Source of the DNA: Mallotus nudiflorus
Lineage: Eukaryota > Streptophyta > Magnoliopsida > Malpighiales > Euphorbiaceae
DNA: 64,000 bases
Assembly: GCA_947683625.1 (NCBI GenBank)
Contig: CANTUR010000639.1
Span: 248,001 to 312,000, forward strand
Direction: 5' to 3'
Within the stretch, counting starts at the first letter, position 1; each line of letters opens with the position of its first letter. The position numbers and the translations under genes were made by a program. Shown here piece by piece: positions 1 through 11,989 of this stretch. Under the pieces are notes generated by a model, which saw only the letters and a program-made list of their open reading frames with translations, was not told the origin of the DNA and searched no databases.

Positions 1-939
1 AAGGTTCATCTTATGACTTGGATTGAGCAAGCCCAAATTTTAGTCTTTCAATGCCCACATTCTATCATTTCAAAAACCCTTACTAAATTACTATCCCATA
101 TTATAGAGTTTAGATTAAAAGGGCTAAAACTCACAACCAGGATCACAACATTCTTCCTTTTGCGAAAATACTATCAACAACAATGCTAAAAAAAATCAAA
201 CATCAAACATCAATAATGTCCGGACTCAACACTAATCATTATTCTGACTAGGTAGCTACCATTAACAGTTATTAAAGTTCATAAACCGAGTAACATCCTA
301 CAGCACTCGGGCTGCGTTTTTAATAAACTGAGAATCTATGACACTCGGGCTACACTTTTAATGCATGAAAAATCTAAGTCCAGTGATTGAAGCTGGCACC
401 CTCAGGTCGCTTCAATAATACTAAAGTTCGACACTTGGGGGTCGCTCTTTTAATGTACTGAGAATCTACGATACTTGGGTCGCGCTTCTAATGCATCAAG
501 AATTTAAGTTCAGTGACTAAAGTTGACACCCTCAAGTTGCTTCGATAGTACTGAGGTTCGACACTCGAGTTGTGCTTTTAATGCACCGAGCATCAAAACT
601 CTAGAGATGGCTAGTTTCGTCAGGTCATTTCTATAACATTGACGGGTTAATCCCTCAAATCATTTCTATAACACCAAGCATCTTTTATTGCAGGTTCTAC
701 TCATCTAAATCCAACTGGCACTTCATGATTATGATATTTTAATACAGTGATTCTAAGACTTGGTATACCGAGCATCTCAATGTTTAATGACTGAGGTTGG
801 CCACCTCAAGTCATCTTTTAACATCACATGAGATTTCAATCAAAGTTCTTATCTCAATGCATCAGTCGTCTTCGTGTGATTCTTGAAAATCCAGAAATCT
901 CAAACATAACTATCTAAACAGACTTTCAAGGGGGACTCT
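1..939 (+). mobile_element. 3' internal non-coding end of an LTR retrotransposon
   Basis: No coding frame is visible. The stretch from about 290 to 600 is built from degenerate tandem units: the phrase GTTCGACACT recurs near 426 and 556, a period of about 130 bp, with a smaller internal echo ending in TTTTAATGCA. The stretch ends in a purine-rich tract (CAAGGGGGACTCT) directly before a TGATACCCC LTR start at 940, the usual polypurine-tract position. The LTR resembles the one at 7985-8396, which has a gypsy-type primer site. I infer the 3' end of a Tat/Ogre-like or related Ty3/gypsy element whose body lies left of the window. Confidence 0.6.
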
Positions 940-1417
940 TGATACCCCATATCAGTATCATATTCTAATAAGGGTTATATTCCCCCAAAAAGAAGAATTA
1001 CTTGTATAAAAAGAAAACTTAATAAGAAAATCTATTTTAATTAGAAAGATTACTCTACAAATAAAGTTCACTTCTCTGCTAAACAAGTCAATCCTACAAA
1101 ACAAAGAAATCATATTTTTAAAAGGTTTGAACAATATCTTTTCTTATAAATACATCTCATGTCATTTATTCTCATATTCACTCATTTTTTTCATTCTTAT
1201 CATTCAACATCATCAAGACATTATTACACCATCATTACCTCATCATATAAGCAACAATCTTGTATTCTCTATTATATTCTGCTTATTTACTTTATTATAT
1301 TTCCTCATACCATTATTGACTTAAGTTTCATAATGTTTATGGGAAAACTCTATCCTTTTACTAAACTCTTATCATTAATGCAAATTCCACCAATAAATAT
1401 ACGATTTGGAGTTATCA
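940..1417 (+). repeat. 3' LTR of gypsy-type element (about 478 bp)
   Basis: Begins TGATACCCC just after the polypurine tract and ends GTTATCA, so the ends are TG...CA. A TATA-like CTTATAAATACA lies near 1143. The TSS-proximal part (CTCATTTATTCTC style) and the GACTTAAG block parallel the LTR at 7985-8396 in reverse orientation, which shows the two are related. The partner 5' LTR is outside the window, so the right end rests on this alignment by eye. Confidence 0.55.
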
Positions 1418-1625
1418 ATATTTTTTTCTTAAATAATTCAGTTGTTTGGTATGCTAGTATTTTCTTAAATAATTAGGTTGTTTGGTGTGCTTGCGGATAT
1501 GTACGTGAATGCGTCGTAAAAAGAAAAGAAAAGAAAAGAAGATGGATCATAGATCCCGAAATTAATACTTGCTTCACGGCATTTTGCCAAACCTTAGGAG
1601 ACATATTTGACCATGCAATTAGGTT

Positions 1626-1626
<1 letters not shown>

Positions 1627-1711
<85 letters not shown>
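1627..1711. repeat. poly-A plus (AT)n microsatellite
   Basis: A run of about 30 A is followed by about 27 AT dinucleotides. Any reading frame across it is low-complexity and not a gene. Confidence 0.95.
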
Positions 1712-1715
<4 letters not shown>

Positions 1716-3784
1716 TTTAATACTATGCATAGATTAAGGAGTGAGTTGTAAAAATTTATTTTTATCTTATTTCACGATAAAATAAATTTATAAATAGAAA
1801 AAAATTAGAAAGGAATTATTTCGTAGATATAATTACACTTAAAATTGAAGAGTAAATAATTTTAACTCTTAAAATATGTTATGCTTTAAAATTATATTTC
1901 TTTTTAAATATCTTCTTCTTTTTCCTTTTTATTAGTTATTTTTAAGTTGCTAAATATAAAAAAATTATAATTTTTATTCTCTTTCTTTTCTTTCCCTTTT
2001 TTTCCCTCTAAAAAAACTTTTACTTTCTTTTCCTTTTTTTTTTCATACATAGTGTAAGTTTTTTGAATTTATTATATTCACTAAGTTTTTTGAATTTATT
2101 ATATTCACTATTAGCCATTATTATTATTTTAGAAAAAAAATATAATATATAAGATAAGCATTAAAACATATTTATTAATTTTAAAAATATATTTAATATT
2201 TATAAATATTAAATATTAAAAATACCATAATTAAATACAATGAAATTATATGAAAATATAATTTAATATTTTCAGAAAAAAATTATATAATGCATATAAG
2301 TGTTAAAATATAAATAAAAATGCTAATCTATATAGAGTGACTAGAATAAGTTAGTGTGTTAAAAAAAAATGTTAAAAAATAGAAGAAAATTTTAACATTA
2401 TAAAAATATAAGAGTAAAATACATAATACTTATCATCGATAAAACATTTAGCTGATAAATAATTGGAGAGATTAAGACACCACAACAAAGATAAATTCAT
2501 TACACAAACAAAGAGCAAAAGAGCAGTTTGTTTCATTTTTTTTTTTAATTTTTCTTTAACGTTCATGTTATCTACTTTTAATTTTGAAATATTAATGATC
2601 TCTTTAATTTGCTTTAGTTTGACATAATTATGTTGCTTTTTTTTTTAAACAAAAATTATGTTGCTTTTTTACTAATTCGAGATGATGATTATGATATGAT
2701 ATTATATAGGACCATCGACTGATTGATGTAATTAAGAGTAGCCATAAGTTTGTTCCTTTTCAGAAAAAATGCAAGATGGGTCCATATATTCAAATTCACC
2801 ATGATCAACTTATTTTTTTAAAAAAATTGTAGCAGTTATGAAAGAATATTCGAATTTTTACTTTATATACAAAAAAAATCATAATTTTTTCAAACTTTAT
2901 AAGAAAAAAATAGTCTTTTTTCTTTTCTCTCTCAATAAATAGTATCTTCTGCCATAGTTTTTGGCTAATTGTGCCTTTTCTAGAGGATGGATGCTGGTTT
3001 TAACCAAATAATCATCCCCTTGTTTTTTTCTTTTTTTATTTTTAAGGTTTTTATCAAATAATTATGTTGATAGCTATATAGTTATGTTCATATTTCAGTG
3101 TGTTTTTATAGTCTTTTTGTGTAGTTAACTCTACTAATCTGCTTCTTCTTACTTAGCCTGGATCGTTCTTCACCTGTGTGTTATGGCAGATGTTATCTTC
3201 TCCATAGAAGCTTAACATGGTTTGGGTTGAAATCAAGCTCAAAGTTGCTGCAAATGCTGAAGACACTTCATGGATCGATTTGTGTTTTTTTCAACATTTT
3301 AAGGATTCATCTTCTCTTAAGTTAAGAAACCAATGGGATGTTTTCACCTGGAATCAGCATCAATGTGAGCCGCAACCTCCTTCCCATCTGTCTCCAACAA
3401 ATTAGGGTTCGTGCCCTCTCAATAGTTGGAAGATCAGTTTCATGGCCTTCTCCATTGTACTTGATCGATGGATCTCAAAAATCAATCCAATGTACTAGTT
3501 TTCTTAATTAATGGCTAATCTTATATTGTTGTTCTAAAAAAAAAATCTTTTCTACTTTTTGCAAATTTATACCAAATTTTAAAATTTGACAAATTTAACT
3601 CAATTTGATAAATTATTTATATTTTTAGCATAATTACAATTTGATCAATATATGACATATAAGGTGAAATAGTTAATCTTTATTTTTATAAATTTTACAT
3701 CCATATCATTTTAATATTAATTATATTATTTAGTTAGATTTCAATCTCAATAATTTAAGAAAATATAAAAATGGAAATAAAAAA

Positions 3785-3831
<47 letters not shown>

Positions 3832-4590
3832 TGTTGAGCCCTAAAGTTATTAAACTAAACATTTGACAAGTATTTACTTTTATATTTGAGTATTCATTAG
3901 AAAAATTAATATGTCAAACTATTAAAAATTCTAATTTTTTTATTAAAAATAAATTATTTTAATAGTTATTTAGTATTATTTTTTTAATTAAAACTATTAT
4001 ACATATTTTAATACTACTCAAATTCTAAAATTATTTATATATTACATATTTTTCTACTTTAAATCACTCAAAATATTTTTTTTAAACCATTAAAAAATTA
4101 AAAAAAATTACAGTAATTACTTAGTATTATTTTTTAACTAAAACACTATTATATATACTTCAATACTAATATTATAACTAAAAATTTATGGCAACAAAAA
4201 TAAAATAAAATAAAATTAATGTGACTTATTTTATTTAGTTATTCTTTCATTCAAATTATTTATATAATTATTTTATTTCATAGTCCGTGCATTATATGGA
4301 ATCATGACTAGTTTATTTAATTTGTAAAAACTATATTTATCTCTTTTTTTTTACCTATTTTAATTTTTAATTTGAATGTAAAACTATAATGATAGATGTT
4401 AGCTAATTTACCTTAAATGCGACATATGTATTTTATTTATTAATTCATGATTAAATTATAATTATACTAAAATTATAAATAATATGTTTAATTGTATTAA
4501 AATTACAAATAATATGTTAAGTTGGATTAATTTTATTAAGTTTTAAAGTTTTATATAAATATATAAAGTTTTTCTATCAATAAGCCTATA
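1712..4590. other. AT-rich intergenic DNA, no convincing gene
   Basis: Very AT-rich. A 31-bp unit (CTAAGTTTTTTGAATTTATT and on) is repeated twice at about 2054-2113. A (TA)n microsatellite lies at 3787-3827. A less AT-rich island at about 3130-3545 ends in a poly-A run and holds an unrecognised 62-codon frame at 3217-3405; it could be a retrocopy or the 3' end of a LINE/SINE, but I cannot identify it. Confidence 0.5.
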
Positions 4591-4629
4591 TATAAAAGGG
4601 ATAGCGACATGTATCCTTGTCACTAGTGG

Positions 4630-5570
4630 GGTGCTTCATTTTTTTTTTAATTGCAATTTTTTGGTGATTTTTTTTTGAATTTAAAATTTAAATTGTACAT
4701 GGGTGAACTCATCATTTAAGGATTTAAATATAGGTAACTTGTAATTTTTTTTAATAACCAAATGGTTTTTTTTTTTTCATTTTTACTTTTAAATTTTAAT
4801 TTTTTGGTGAATATATATATATATTGGAATTTAAAATCTAAATTGTATATAGATGAACACATCGTATAAAGATTTAAATATCTGTAATTTGTAATTTTTT
4901 TTTTTACAATCAAATAAAAAAAATAAAATAAAAGAAAACATTTTGATAATTTTGTCACTAGTAGCGATGCATTGTATCTTCGCTACTAGCGATACAAATC
5001 ATTATCCATATAAAATCAATGGGAGGTAAAAATATAAAGGATAAAGATAAATGTTACGAGTTGTACTGTTAAAGTGCGTCGCAACTCACAACACAAATAC
5101 TATTATGCCTCTTTTATTTTATTTTTTCATTTTATTATTAAAAAAATTACAAATTACGGGTGTTTAAATCCTGACACGATGGGTTTATCCATGTGCAATT
5201 TAGATTTTAGAATAAAAATAATCTCCAAAAAGTTGAAATTAAAAAAAAGAATTTTGAATTTTTTTCCATTTGATTATTAAATTTTTTTTACAAGCTACAA
5301 GTGTTTAAATTTTTATACGATTAGTTCATTTTTATACAACTTAGGTTTTAGATTAAAAAAAATTCACTAAAAAATTGAATTTTTTTTTAAAAAATATTTT
5401 TTTATTTAATTATTACAAAAAATTTATAAACTACAATTATTTAAATCATCATATGACGGATTCATTTGTGTACAACTTAAATTTTAAATTAAAAAAAATT
5501 AAATTTTAAAAAGAAAAATAAAATATAAAAAAATTTAAAAGGGCAAAGTTGATAATTACACTATCCGCAA
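4630..5570. mobile_element. Foldback-like element with inverted arrays of about 145-bp units
   Basis: The left arm (about 4640-4935) holds two degenerate copies of a unit containing TTTAAATTGTACATGGGTGA and AGGATTTAAATA. The right arm (about 5110-5540) holds about three copies of the same unit in reverse complement, for example GTGTTTAAAT then TACAACTTA. The middle is marked by a perfect 9-bp inverted repeat, CTAGTAGCG at 4958-4966 and CGCTACTAG at 4981-4989. Inverted arrays of short repeats around a small centre are the architecture of foldback elements. No transposase or clear target duplication is seen. Confidence 0.6.
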
Positions 5571-6077
5571 ACGCTGTGATAGCCACGTCTATCTTCGACC
5601 AAACATAAATTTCTTGACTATGCACTACCAGACTCTGGGTCCGTTGCTTCGTTGGACTAGCTCGCTCTTCAATTTTTATAAGTGGAATACATCAGACCGT
5701 ATACTCATTGCAGATATAGTTTTTTTCTTTTTAAATATAAAATACACAGTGCAAATAATAGTAATTTTTTTGAAAATATATAAAACACACGTACACAGAT
5801 CAAAGGAATACTTTCCAATCAGTGTAAAAATTCATTATACTTTATTTTATTAAATTTTAACATAGAAGTTACTTTTTTATACAAATAATTTGTCTTTGAT
5901 TAAATTAAAATGAGAATAAAAATAATAGTGAATTTAATATCATCTTAGCTTATATATGAATTTAATATTACTGACTAAAAACAATGGAGACAATGAAGAG
6001 ACGTATCAAGAAAAAGAATAATTAAAATAATAATACTAAATTTTAATGCATTACATAGTACTGCTTGATTAAGATTA

Positions 6078-6108
<31 letters not shown>

Positions 6109-6552
6109 GCGTGTGTGTTAACGCAGCACATGCAATCACATTCTGTGGGCTATTGATCAGAGAAGTCTCCTGCTACATATCTTACTTCAAGCACACAAAA
6201 CATTTTTATAAATTGATTATTTTATTAATTTAGATATAATAACCATATCCCAGCCCCAGGGTGCCTGTCAACTGAATCAGTTAAATACAGACACTGGTCT
6301 TTGATAATGCCCTAATAATTCAAAAAATCTTTACTTTAATCTGAATTTAAGGCCAAAAGTTTACTTTTGTGGTGACTGCAAAGCAAATAATGTGGAGAGG
6401 CATTGCCATTGCGTTTGTGCATCTCTAATTTTTTTTTTAAAGTTTGGTTGCCTGCACTTAATTTAAAACGGCCATTATTAACTATAATAACCACTATTAA
6501 CTATTACTAACTACTCATACGAGACTCAACTATTACAATTATTAACAATAAC
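5571..6552. other. Intergenic DNA, no gene recognised
   Basis: AT-rich, with an (AT)n microsatellite at about 6083-6108 followed by GTGTGTGT. The 79-codon frame at 5614-5853 has no recognisable domain and I treat it as chance. Confidence 0.5.
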
Positions 6553-6800
6553 TGATACCTCATATACAAATATTCATGTTTAATTAAAAGTTTTTGTTTC
6601 CTATACAGATCACTCGGAAAAGAAAAACAGCTAAATCCATTCAAAAAAAGGTTTTTGCCTCAAAAAGACTTCCAAACAAAAAATGAATACTCTCTTAATT
6701 GGCCTAGGACTCCTATAAAAAAAGGAATCCTATCCCTTTCAAGTTTAAGTACTACTACTATAAATAGGACCTTATATCTCTTATTCTCATTCATCTTATT
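6553..6800 (+). repeat. Truncated LTR (U3 only), plus orientation
   Basis: Aligns by eye to the reverse complement of 8150-8396 over its whole length, with shared landmarks TTTAATTAAAAGTTTTT, CTCAAAAAGACT, GCCTAGGACTC and TATAAATAGG. The TATA box is at 6759-6766. Homology stops near 6800, 30-40 bp after the TATA box, which is where the R region would begin. Confidence 0.75.
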
Positions 6801-6803
6801 CAT

Positions 6804-7190
6804 TTTGACTGTCATAGCCATTACTTCCGTAAATGTGCCAGGTTCCTTCGTTATTATCTTGTCTTTGAACTTTCTGAGTTTAGTGCCATTTTTCAGGGCT
6901 TCGATAGCAACTTTATCTATAAGGTTTTTGATTTGCATGACTACCTTATTGAATTGATCGAGGTAGCTTCGTAGGGACTCATCGGCCTCTTGTCGGCACA
7001 TCCGGAGATCGTTGATGTTTTTGGCATGGGGAATGTTGGTGACGAACCTAGTACGAAACTTCTTTGCCAGGTCCTCAAAAGAAGTGACAGAGTTCTCTAG
7101 GTGCTGGTGAAATAATTTTTGAGCATTCTTTGTGAGTGTACTTGGGAAGACCCTGCACATGATTCCGCCATTCACATTCTGGAGCAACAT
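6804..7190 (-). pseudogene. Ty3/gypsy gag capsid fragment
   Basis: The minus-strand frame encodes a Retrotrans_gag-type segment: AQKLFHQHLE, SFEDLAKKFRTRFV, then a SLRSYLDQFNKVVMQI-like motif, as seen in gag of plant gypsy elements. It starts mid-domain at the 5' side (frame broken upstream of 7190) and is cut at its 3' side by the junction with the plus-strand U3 near 6800. Further upstream gag sequence (about 7200-7900) is in other frames with stops. Gag normally builds the virus-like particle; this copy cannot give a full protein, and no protease or RT follows. Confidence 0.75.
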
Positions 7191-7961
7191 TCTTATTCTA
7201 AACGAGGATATGTGGTTAACGAGATCTTCGATTCCATCATATTGATCTAGTTATGGGACTTTAAACTTGGTTGGGATCTCTGTCTAGATTATCCTTTTTA
7301 TGAATGGTGTTCTGCCTTCTATAATACATTCATCTTTCTTCCTTAGTCTCGTATGGGCTTTGTGTATAACTTCTTTAACCCTCTGGCTTAGCTTCAAGTC
7401 ATCAAGAGCCAGAATTATTGAGCTAGATTCCCTTTCTGGAACTTTACACTTTCCTTTGTTTGCTTCAGGTATCTTCGGAGGTGTTGTGTTGTTATCTATG
7501 CAAGCCAGCCCAAGGTTGTCGCTTTGGATTAAGGTGTTTAATTGTTGTTACATTAGGACTATCTGAGCTTGGATGTTTTGTTTCATTGCTTCCTTGTTTG
7601 TTGGGGTGACGTTGAGTATTTGGGTTAGGCGTAGTTATAATTGGTGTATCTATTAGGTTTGGAAAAGGTACGAAAGGTATTGGTCGGTATTAGTGTTGCA
7701 ATGGAGCATAATATAGAAAGTCGATGCCCAAAACCAGCCACCCCTAGGTATTTCCAAGAGGAAAGTGCATACCTCCGAATGAAGGTCCGACATACTGGAA
7801 AGATGCTGAAGGTACTTTTATTGGGAGAGGTGTTGATAAATTAATTGGAGGAATGAGTGTTGAGAGGTTAATGTGAGTGTCGGGAGTCGAGATTGGCGAT
7901 GGGCTAAAACTCATGGTATCAATTTCTTAACTTGGCAGATGCATGAATGGCTTTTTCCCAA

Positions 7962-7984
7962 GAGTTCCCATAAACGGCGCCATT
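7962..7984 (-). promoter_or_regulatory. tRNA primer-binding site beside the LTR
   Basis: On the minus strand the sequence right after the LTR reads TGGCGCCGTTTATGGGAA, similar to the TGGCGCCGTT-type primer site common in plant Ty3/gypsy elements. It lies one or two bases from the LTR end and so fixes the LTR orientation. Confidence 0.65.
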
Positions 7985-8396
7985 TGATAATTTGCTTTTC
8001 GGAACTCTTGAGCTGGAACCCTGCAAGTGGTAAACAATGGATAACTTGAGAGGTGAGGAGGATCCACACAAACACTCTGATGCCTAAGTCAGAAAATAGA
8101 GAGAGAATCTAGAGAGAGAAAATGAGAGCAACTGAAATATGAGAAAATAAGATGAATGAGAATAAGGGATATGAGTACCTATTTATAGTAGTAGTGATAC
8201 TTAAACTTAAAAGAAGTACGATTCCTCTTTAGATAAGAGTCCTAGGCTAATTAGGAGAGTGTTCCTTCTTTGTTTGGGAGTCTTTTTGAGGTAGGAACCT
8301 TTTTCTAAATGGATTTGGCTGCCTTTCCTTTCCGAGTAGCCTATATAGGAAATAAAAACTTTTAATTAAATAAGAATATATGTATGTGGGGTATCA
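7985..8396 (-). repeat. Complete LTR, minus orientation (412 bp)
   Basis: Read on the minus strand it begins TGATACCCC and ends AATTATCA, with a TATAAATAGG box, and is followed by the primer-binding site at 7962-7984. It is the 5' LTR of the antisense gag fragment. Confidence 0.75.
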
Positions 8397-8401
8397 ATAA
8401 C

Positions 8402-8849
8402 TGTTGTTATTGTTGTTGTTATTAATGAGAGACAATAATATAAAATTTTTGATTATAAATAACCTAGAAATTGGACTTGAAATCTTTACTATCCAGGACC
8501 TCAACATTGAACCATTTGATCCAAACTTCATTAGCAGTGGTCATCTTTAATTAAAGACATAAGAGTTGAGACTAAAATATTTTTTTTTTTAATTATGATA
8601 CTAAGAACTAGTTTTTATGATCAAATTAATTCACACTCAAATAAAATGAACAAAAATAGCAGTCATTAATATAATTAACTAAATATCTAATTTTGTTACC
8701 AATTTTTATTAAGAATATAGACAAACTTAGGAGAGTAAAATAAAAAATAAAAAATCTTAAAATAAGTTCTTAAAATTACATATATGTTTTATAGTCCTCT
8801 GTCACTTATTTAACATGAACATTTGGGTTCAATTTTATGAAAAACTAAA
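8402..8849. other. Intergenic DNA, nothing recognised
   Basis: AT-rich sequence between the inverted-LTR element and the LINE. A short TTG-repeat tract lies at its left edge. I see no coding frame or element ends. Confidence 0.5.
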
Positions 8850-8879
8850 ATTAAAACTTTGGGTTCATCTACTTCTCTT

Positions 8880-9090
8880 ATAGATCTTCCTCTTGCTAGG
8901 TATCAATTTACATGGGAGAGAAGTCGTGGTTCAAATGCTTTGGTGGAGGAAAGGATTGATAGAGCTTTGGTCTTTAACACTTAGTTGGGTATGTTTTCTC
9001 AGTCCACTTTAACTAATCTTAGTGCAGCTGTTTCTGATCATTCTCTGATTCTTTTAAAGATTGATGAGAGTGTTAAAAAGCATTAAAAGT
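8880..9090 (+). pseudogene. LINE endonuclease C-terminus
   Basis: Translates to LIDLPLARYQFTWERSRG, then VEERIDRAL and AAVSDHSLILLKI. This matches the end of plant L1 AP-endonuclease domains, where the SDH motif carries the catalytic Asp and His. A TAG replaces a codon in VFNT*LGMF, probably a Trp. The N-terminal two thirds of the domain are missing, consistent with 5' truncation during target-primed insertion. Confidence 0.75.
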
Positions 9091-9639
9091 ATCATTTTTG
9101 ATTTGAAAATTGTTGGTTGCAAGAGGAGGGATTAGACGAAGTTGTGAATGCAAGTTAGAGTTCTTCTCGGACTGAGACTATTCTACATAGATTTGAGAGT
9201 TTCAAGAAATAAATTAATGCTTTGAATAGGAATATTGAGAAACTTCAGGACAAGCATGATTCTTAGAGTGTTGAGTTATTTAAGAAGAAGCGTACTGAAT
9301 TAACCAATCTTTTACTTAAAAAAAACTTTATTGGAAGTAAAGGGTGAAAGCATTTAGATTAAGGAAATGGATTCTAATACACGTTATTTCCATGCTACTA
9401 CTTTAGCTAAAAAAAAATTAATTGAATTTCTCGGTTACAGGATCCTAATGGTGGTTGGGTAGATTATTTGGGAGGCATGTGCTAGATAGCAAGTGATTAC
9501 TTTAAAGATTAAAATGTCTTTACTGAGTTGTTTTATTTGGTCAGGTCAGTACGATAAAGTGCTAAAGTTATATTGTGCCTAAAGTTTCTGATACTAATAA
9601 TATGTCTTTGCTTGAGCTGTTTCATTTGGAAGAGTTTTG

Positions 9640-10560
9640 AGAAGCCTTATTTTCAATACATCTTGAGAAATCTCTAGGGCCTGATGGCTTAAATCCAGCT
9701 TTCTTTCAATGATATTGGAATGTTATTGGGGAAGACTTTTTTTAGGTAGCGATGGGGTGGTTATAGCGTAAAGAATTTATAGCTACTCTTAATGATACCA
9801 TTATAGCTTTGATTCCCAAATGTGAGAACATGTCTTCTATGAGAGATTTACATCCTATCTCTCTATGTAATGTGTGCTTTAAGATCATCTCTAAAGTTCT
9901 AGATAATAGAATGAAATGTATTATGCCTTCTATTAGGTTTGAATTTCAATATGATTTTATGCCTGGTAGATCTATTATCAATAATGTTTTAGCGGCATTT
10001 GAAATCATTCATTCTATGAAACATAAATGTAAGGGTAATAGAGGGGAGGTTGCTCTTAAAATTGACATAAGTAAAGTTTATGATATGATTGATTAGGCCT
10101 TTTTGAGAAGTATGATGTTGGGTATTGGCTTTGATGCTGGTTGGGTCTTATTATGTTGTGTGTCATTATGGTCACTTATTTGATGGGCTTGAATGGTTGT
10201 GAGATCAGACCAATTACTCCAAAAAGGGGTTTAAGGCAAGCTGATCCCCTTTCACTCTATTTATTTATTATTTGTGCTGAGGGATTGATAACTCTTTTGA
10301 ATCAAGCAGAGGGTAGATGGTGGATTAGTGGTTGTAAAGAGTGCAGATGAGCTTCAAGTGTTAATCATCTTCTTTTTGCTGATGATAGTTTCCTATTTTT
10401 TAAAGTTAAAGATTCAAAGTGTGGTGCTCTTTTGTAAATCCTTAAAGATTATGAAGAGGCTTCAGGTCAAGCGATTAATTTTAGCAAATCCAGGATTTTT
10501 TAAGCTCCAATATTAAGTTGATGTTTAAACTAGAATCTCAGGTTTGCTAGGAGTCTTTAT
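9640..10560 (+). pseudogene. LINE reverse transcriptase domain
   Basis: Recognisable blocks in order: IALIPKCENM and LHPISLCNVCFKIISKVL near 9809, FMPGRSIINNVLAAFEI, ALKIDISKVYD followed by a stop at the usual Trp position, RGLRQADPLSLYLFIICAEG near 10228, and the catalytic FADDS motif near 10375. These are the RVT_1 blocks of plant non-LTR elements. Stops and at least one frame change within the domain (at about 10330-10350) mean it is inactive. Confidence 0.85.
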
Positions 10561-11089
10561 GCCGCTTAATATAAGAAGATATCTTAGTCTTCCTTCATTC
10601 ATTGGCCAAAAAAAGGGCAGTGTTTGGTTTTCTACGTGACCATTTTTGGAATTATCTTCAAGGCTAGAAAGAATAGCTTTTGTCTTGGGCTAGTAGGGCT
10701 ATTCTCTTAAAGAATATTGTCCAAACAATCCCTACTTACTGTATGAGTGCCTTTTTTTTTATCCCAGTTGCTTTATGTGAGGAGCTTTAATGCATTATGA
10801 ACTCCTTTTGGTGGGGTGCGAGGGTAAATGGTAAACAAGGAATAAATTGGTATTGTTGGGACAGGTTATATGTGAGGTAAGAAGATAGAGGTATAGGTTT
10901 TCGAAACTTGCACGGGTTCAATCTTGCTATACTTAGGCAATAGGGGTGGCATCTTTTGTCCAACCCCAATGCTCTTATTTCTCGTATCTACAAAGCCAAA
11001 TATTATCCATAAAGGGATTTCATGCCAGTCAATCTTGGCCATAATCCAAGTTTTACTTAGAAGAGCATTTTAGCTTCTTATGTGCTTTT

Positions 11090-11700
11090 GGAAAAGGGCT
11101 GTAGGTGGAGAATTGGCAATGGGGTGAAAATTAAGGTATGGGGTAACCCTTGGTTAAAGGAGGACAATTTTAGAATTCAATCGCCTCTTATTATTGAATT
11201 TACTTTTTTAACTTTCTAAGATTTATTTATTCTAGGTTATGTAGAATGGGATGTCGAATTGTTACATGAGCTATTTGTGGAGAGGGATGTGACAACTGTT
11301 GTTAATGTTCCTCTGAGTAATTCTACAGTGGAGGATCGATTAATTTGGCATCATAATAAGGATGGGAGCTACTTTGTTAAATCGGGATATCGATTGTTTA
11401 TGAATTCTTCTAATCTTTTACACCAATTTCAGGTTAAAGGGAATTAGGCTAATATTTGGAAAATTGATATGGCGCCTAAACAATGTGTATTTCTTTGGCA
11501 TGCCTGTAGAGCTTGTCTTCCTACTCGAGAAAGATTATAACAGCGAGGTATAAAGGTGGTTAACATGTGTGCGTTCTGTAGTGCTTCAAGGGAGACGCCA
11601 TTTCATAAATTGTTGGACTGCACTAGAAGCTGTTGGGATTTGCTTGGTATGCAGTTATATATTTATGGTTTTGATAGTTTTAAAGCTTGTTTTTTTTTTA
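11090..11700 (+). pseudogene. LINE zf-RVT region
   Basis: Contains WRIGNGVKIKVWGNPWL, then RLIWHHNKDGSYFVKSGYRL and, from 11556, CAFCSASRETPFHKLLDC, which is the zinc-binding zf-RVT signature found downstream of RT in plant LINEs. The intervening segment has in-frame stops at Gln and Trp positions. Confidence 0.75.
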
Positions 11701-11989
11701 ATTTCTTTAGGGTGGAATCAAGGAAGTCATTTGCAAGGTTAGTTTTCTATTGTGGAATATTTAGTTACAATAAAATTCCAAAATCTAGAATGATGTCTGT
11801 GTGTTCCCAAATGGTGTGGCTGTGTCTACTGAGGCAAGCATCACTGAGTGGTAGACTTTAAGAGGTGTTTAGGTTAGATAACCCTTTCTCATGCTATAGT
11901 TAATTTACATGTTCATGGAATAAACCAATGCCTGGGTTTTTCAAATGCAATGTCAACACTGCGGTATATAAAGATGTCTATGCTATTGC

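Larger units (their letters stand above)
6553..8396. mobile_element. Gag-bearing LTR retroelement derivative with inverted terminal LTRs
   Basis: The unit starts TGATACC at 6553 and ends GGTATCA at 8396, and is flanked on both sides by ATAAC (6548-6552 and 8397-8401), the 5-bp duplication expected of an integrase. The right LTR reads on the minus strand and is complete (7985-8396). The left copy reads on the plus strand and is homologous only over 6553-6800, which is U3 to about the transcription start. It then joins antisense gag directly. Normal LTRs are direct repeats, so this is a rearranged element that apparently inserted as one piece. Confidence 0.8.

Noticed and set aside
1473..1730. 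85-codon minus-strand frame
   Set aside because: It consists mainly of translated poly-A and AT repeats (runs of Tyr-Ile and Phe).
3217..3405. 62-codon frame in a less AT-rich island
   Set aside because: No family recognised. The nearby poly-A suggests a retrocopy, but the evidence is too thin to call a gene.
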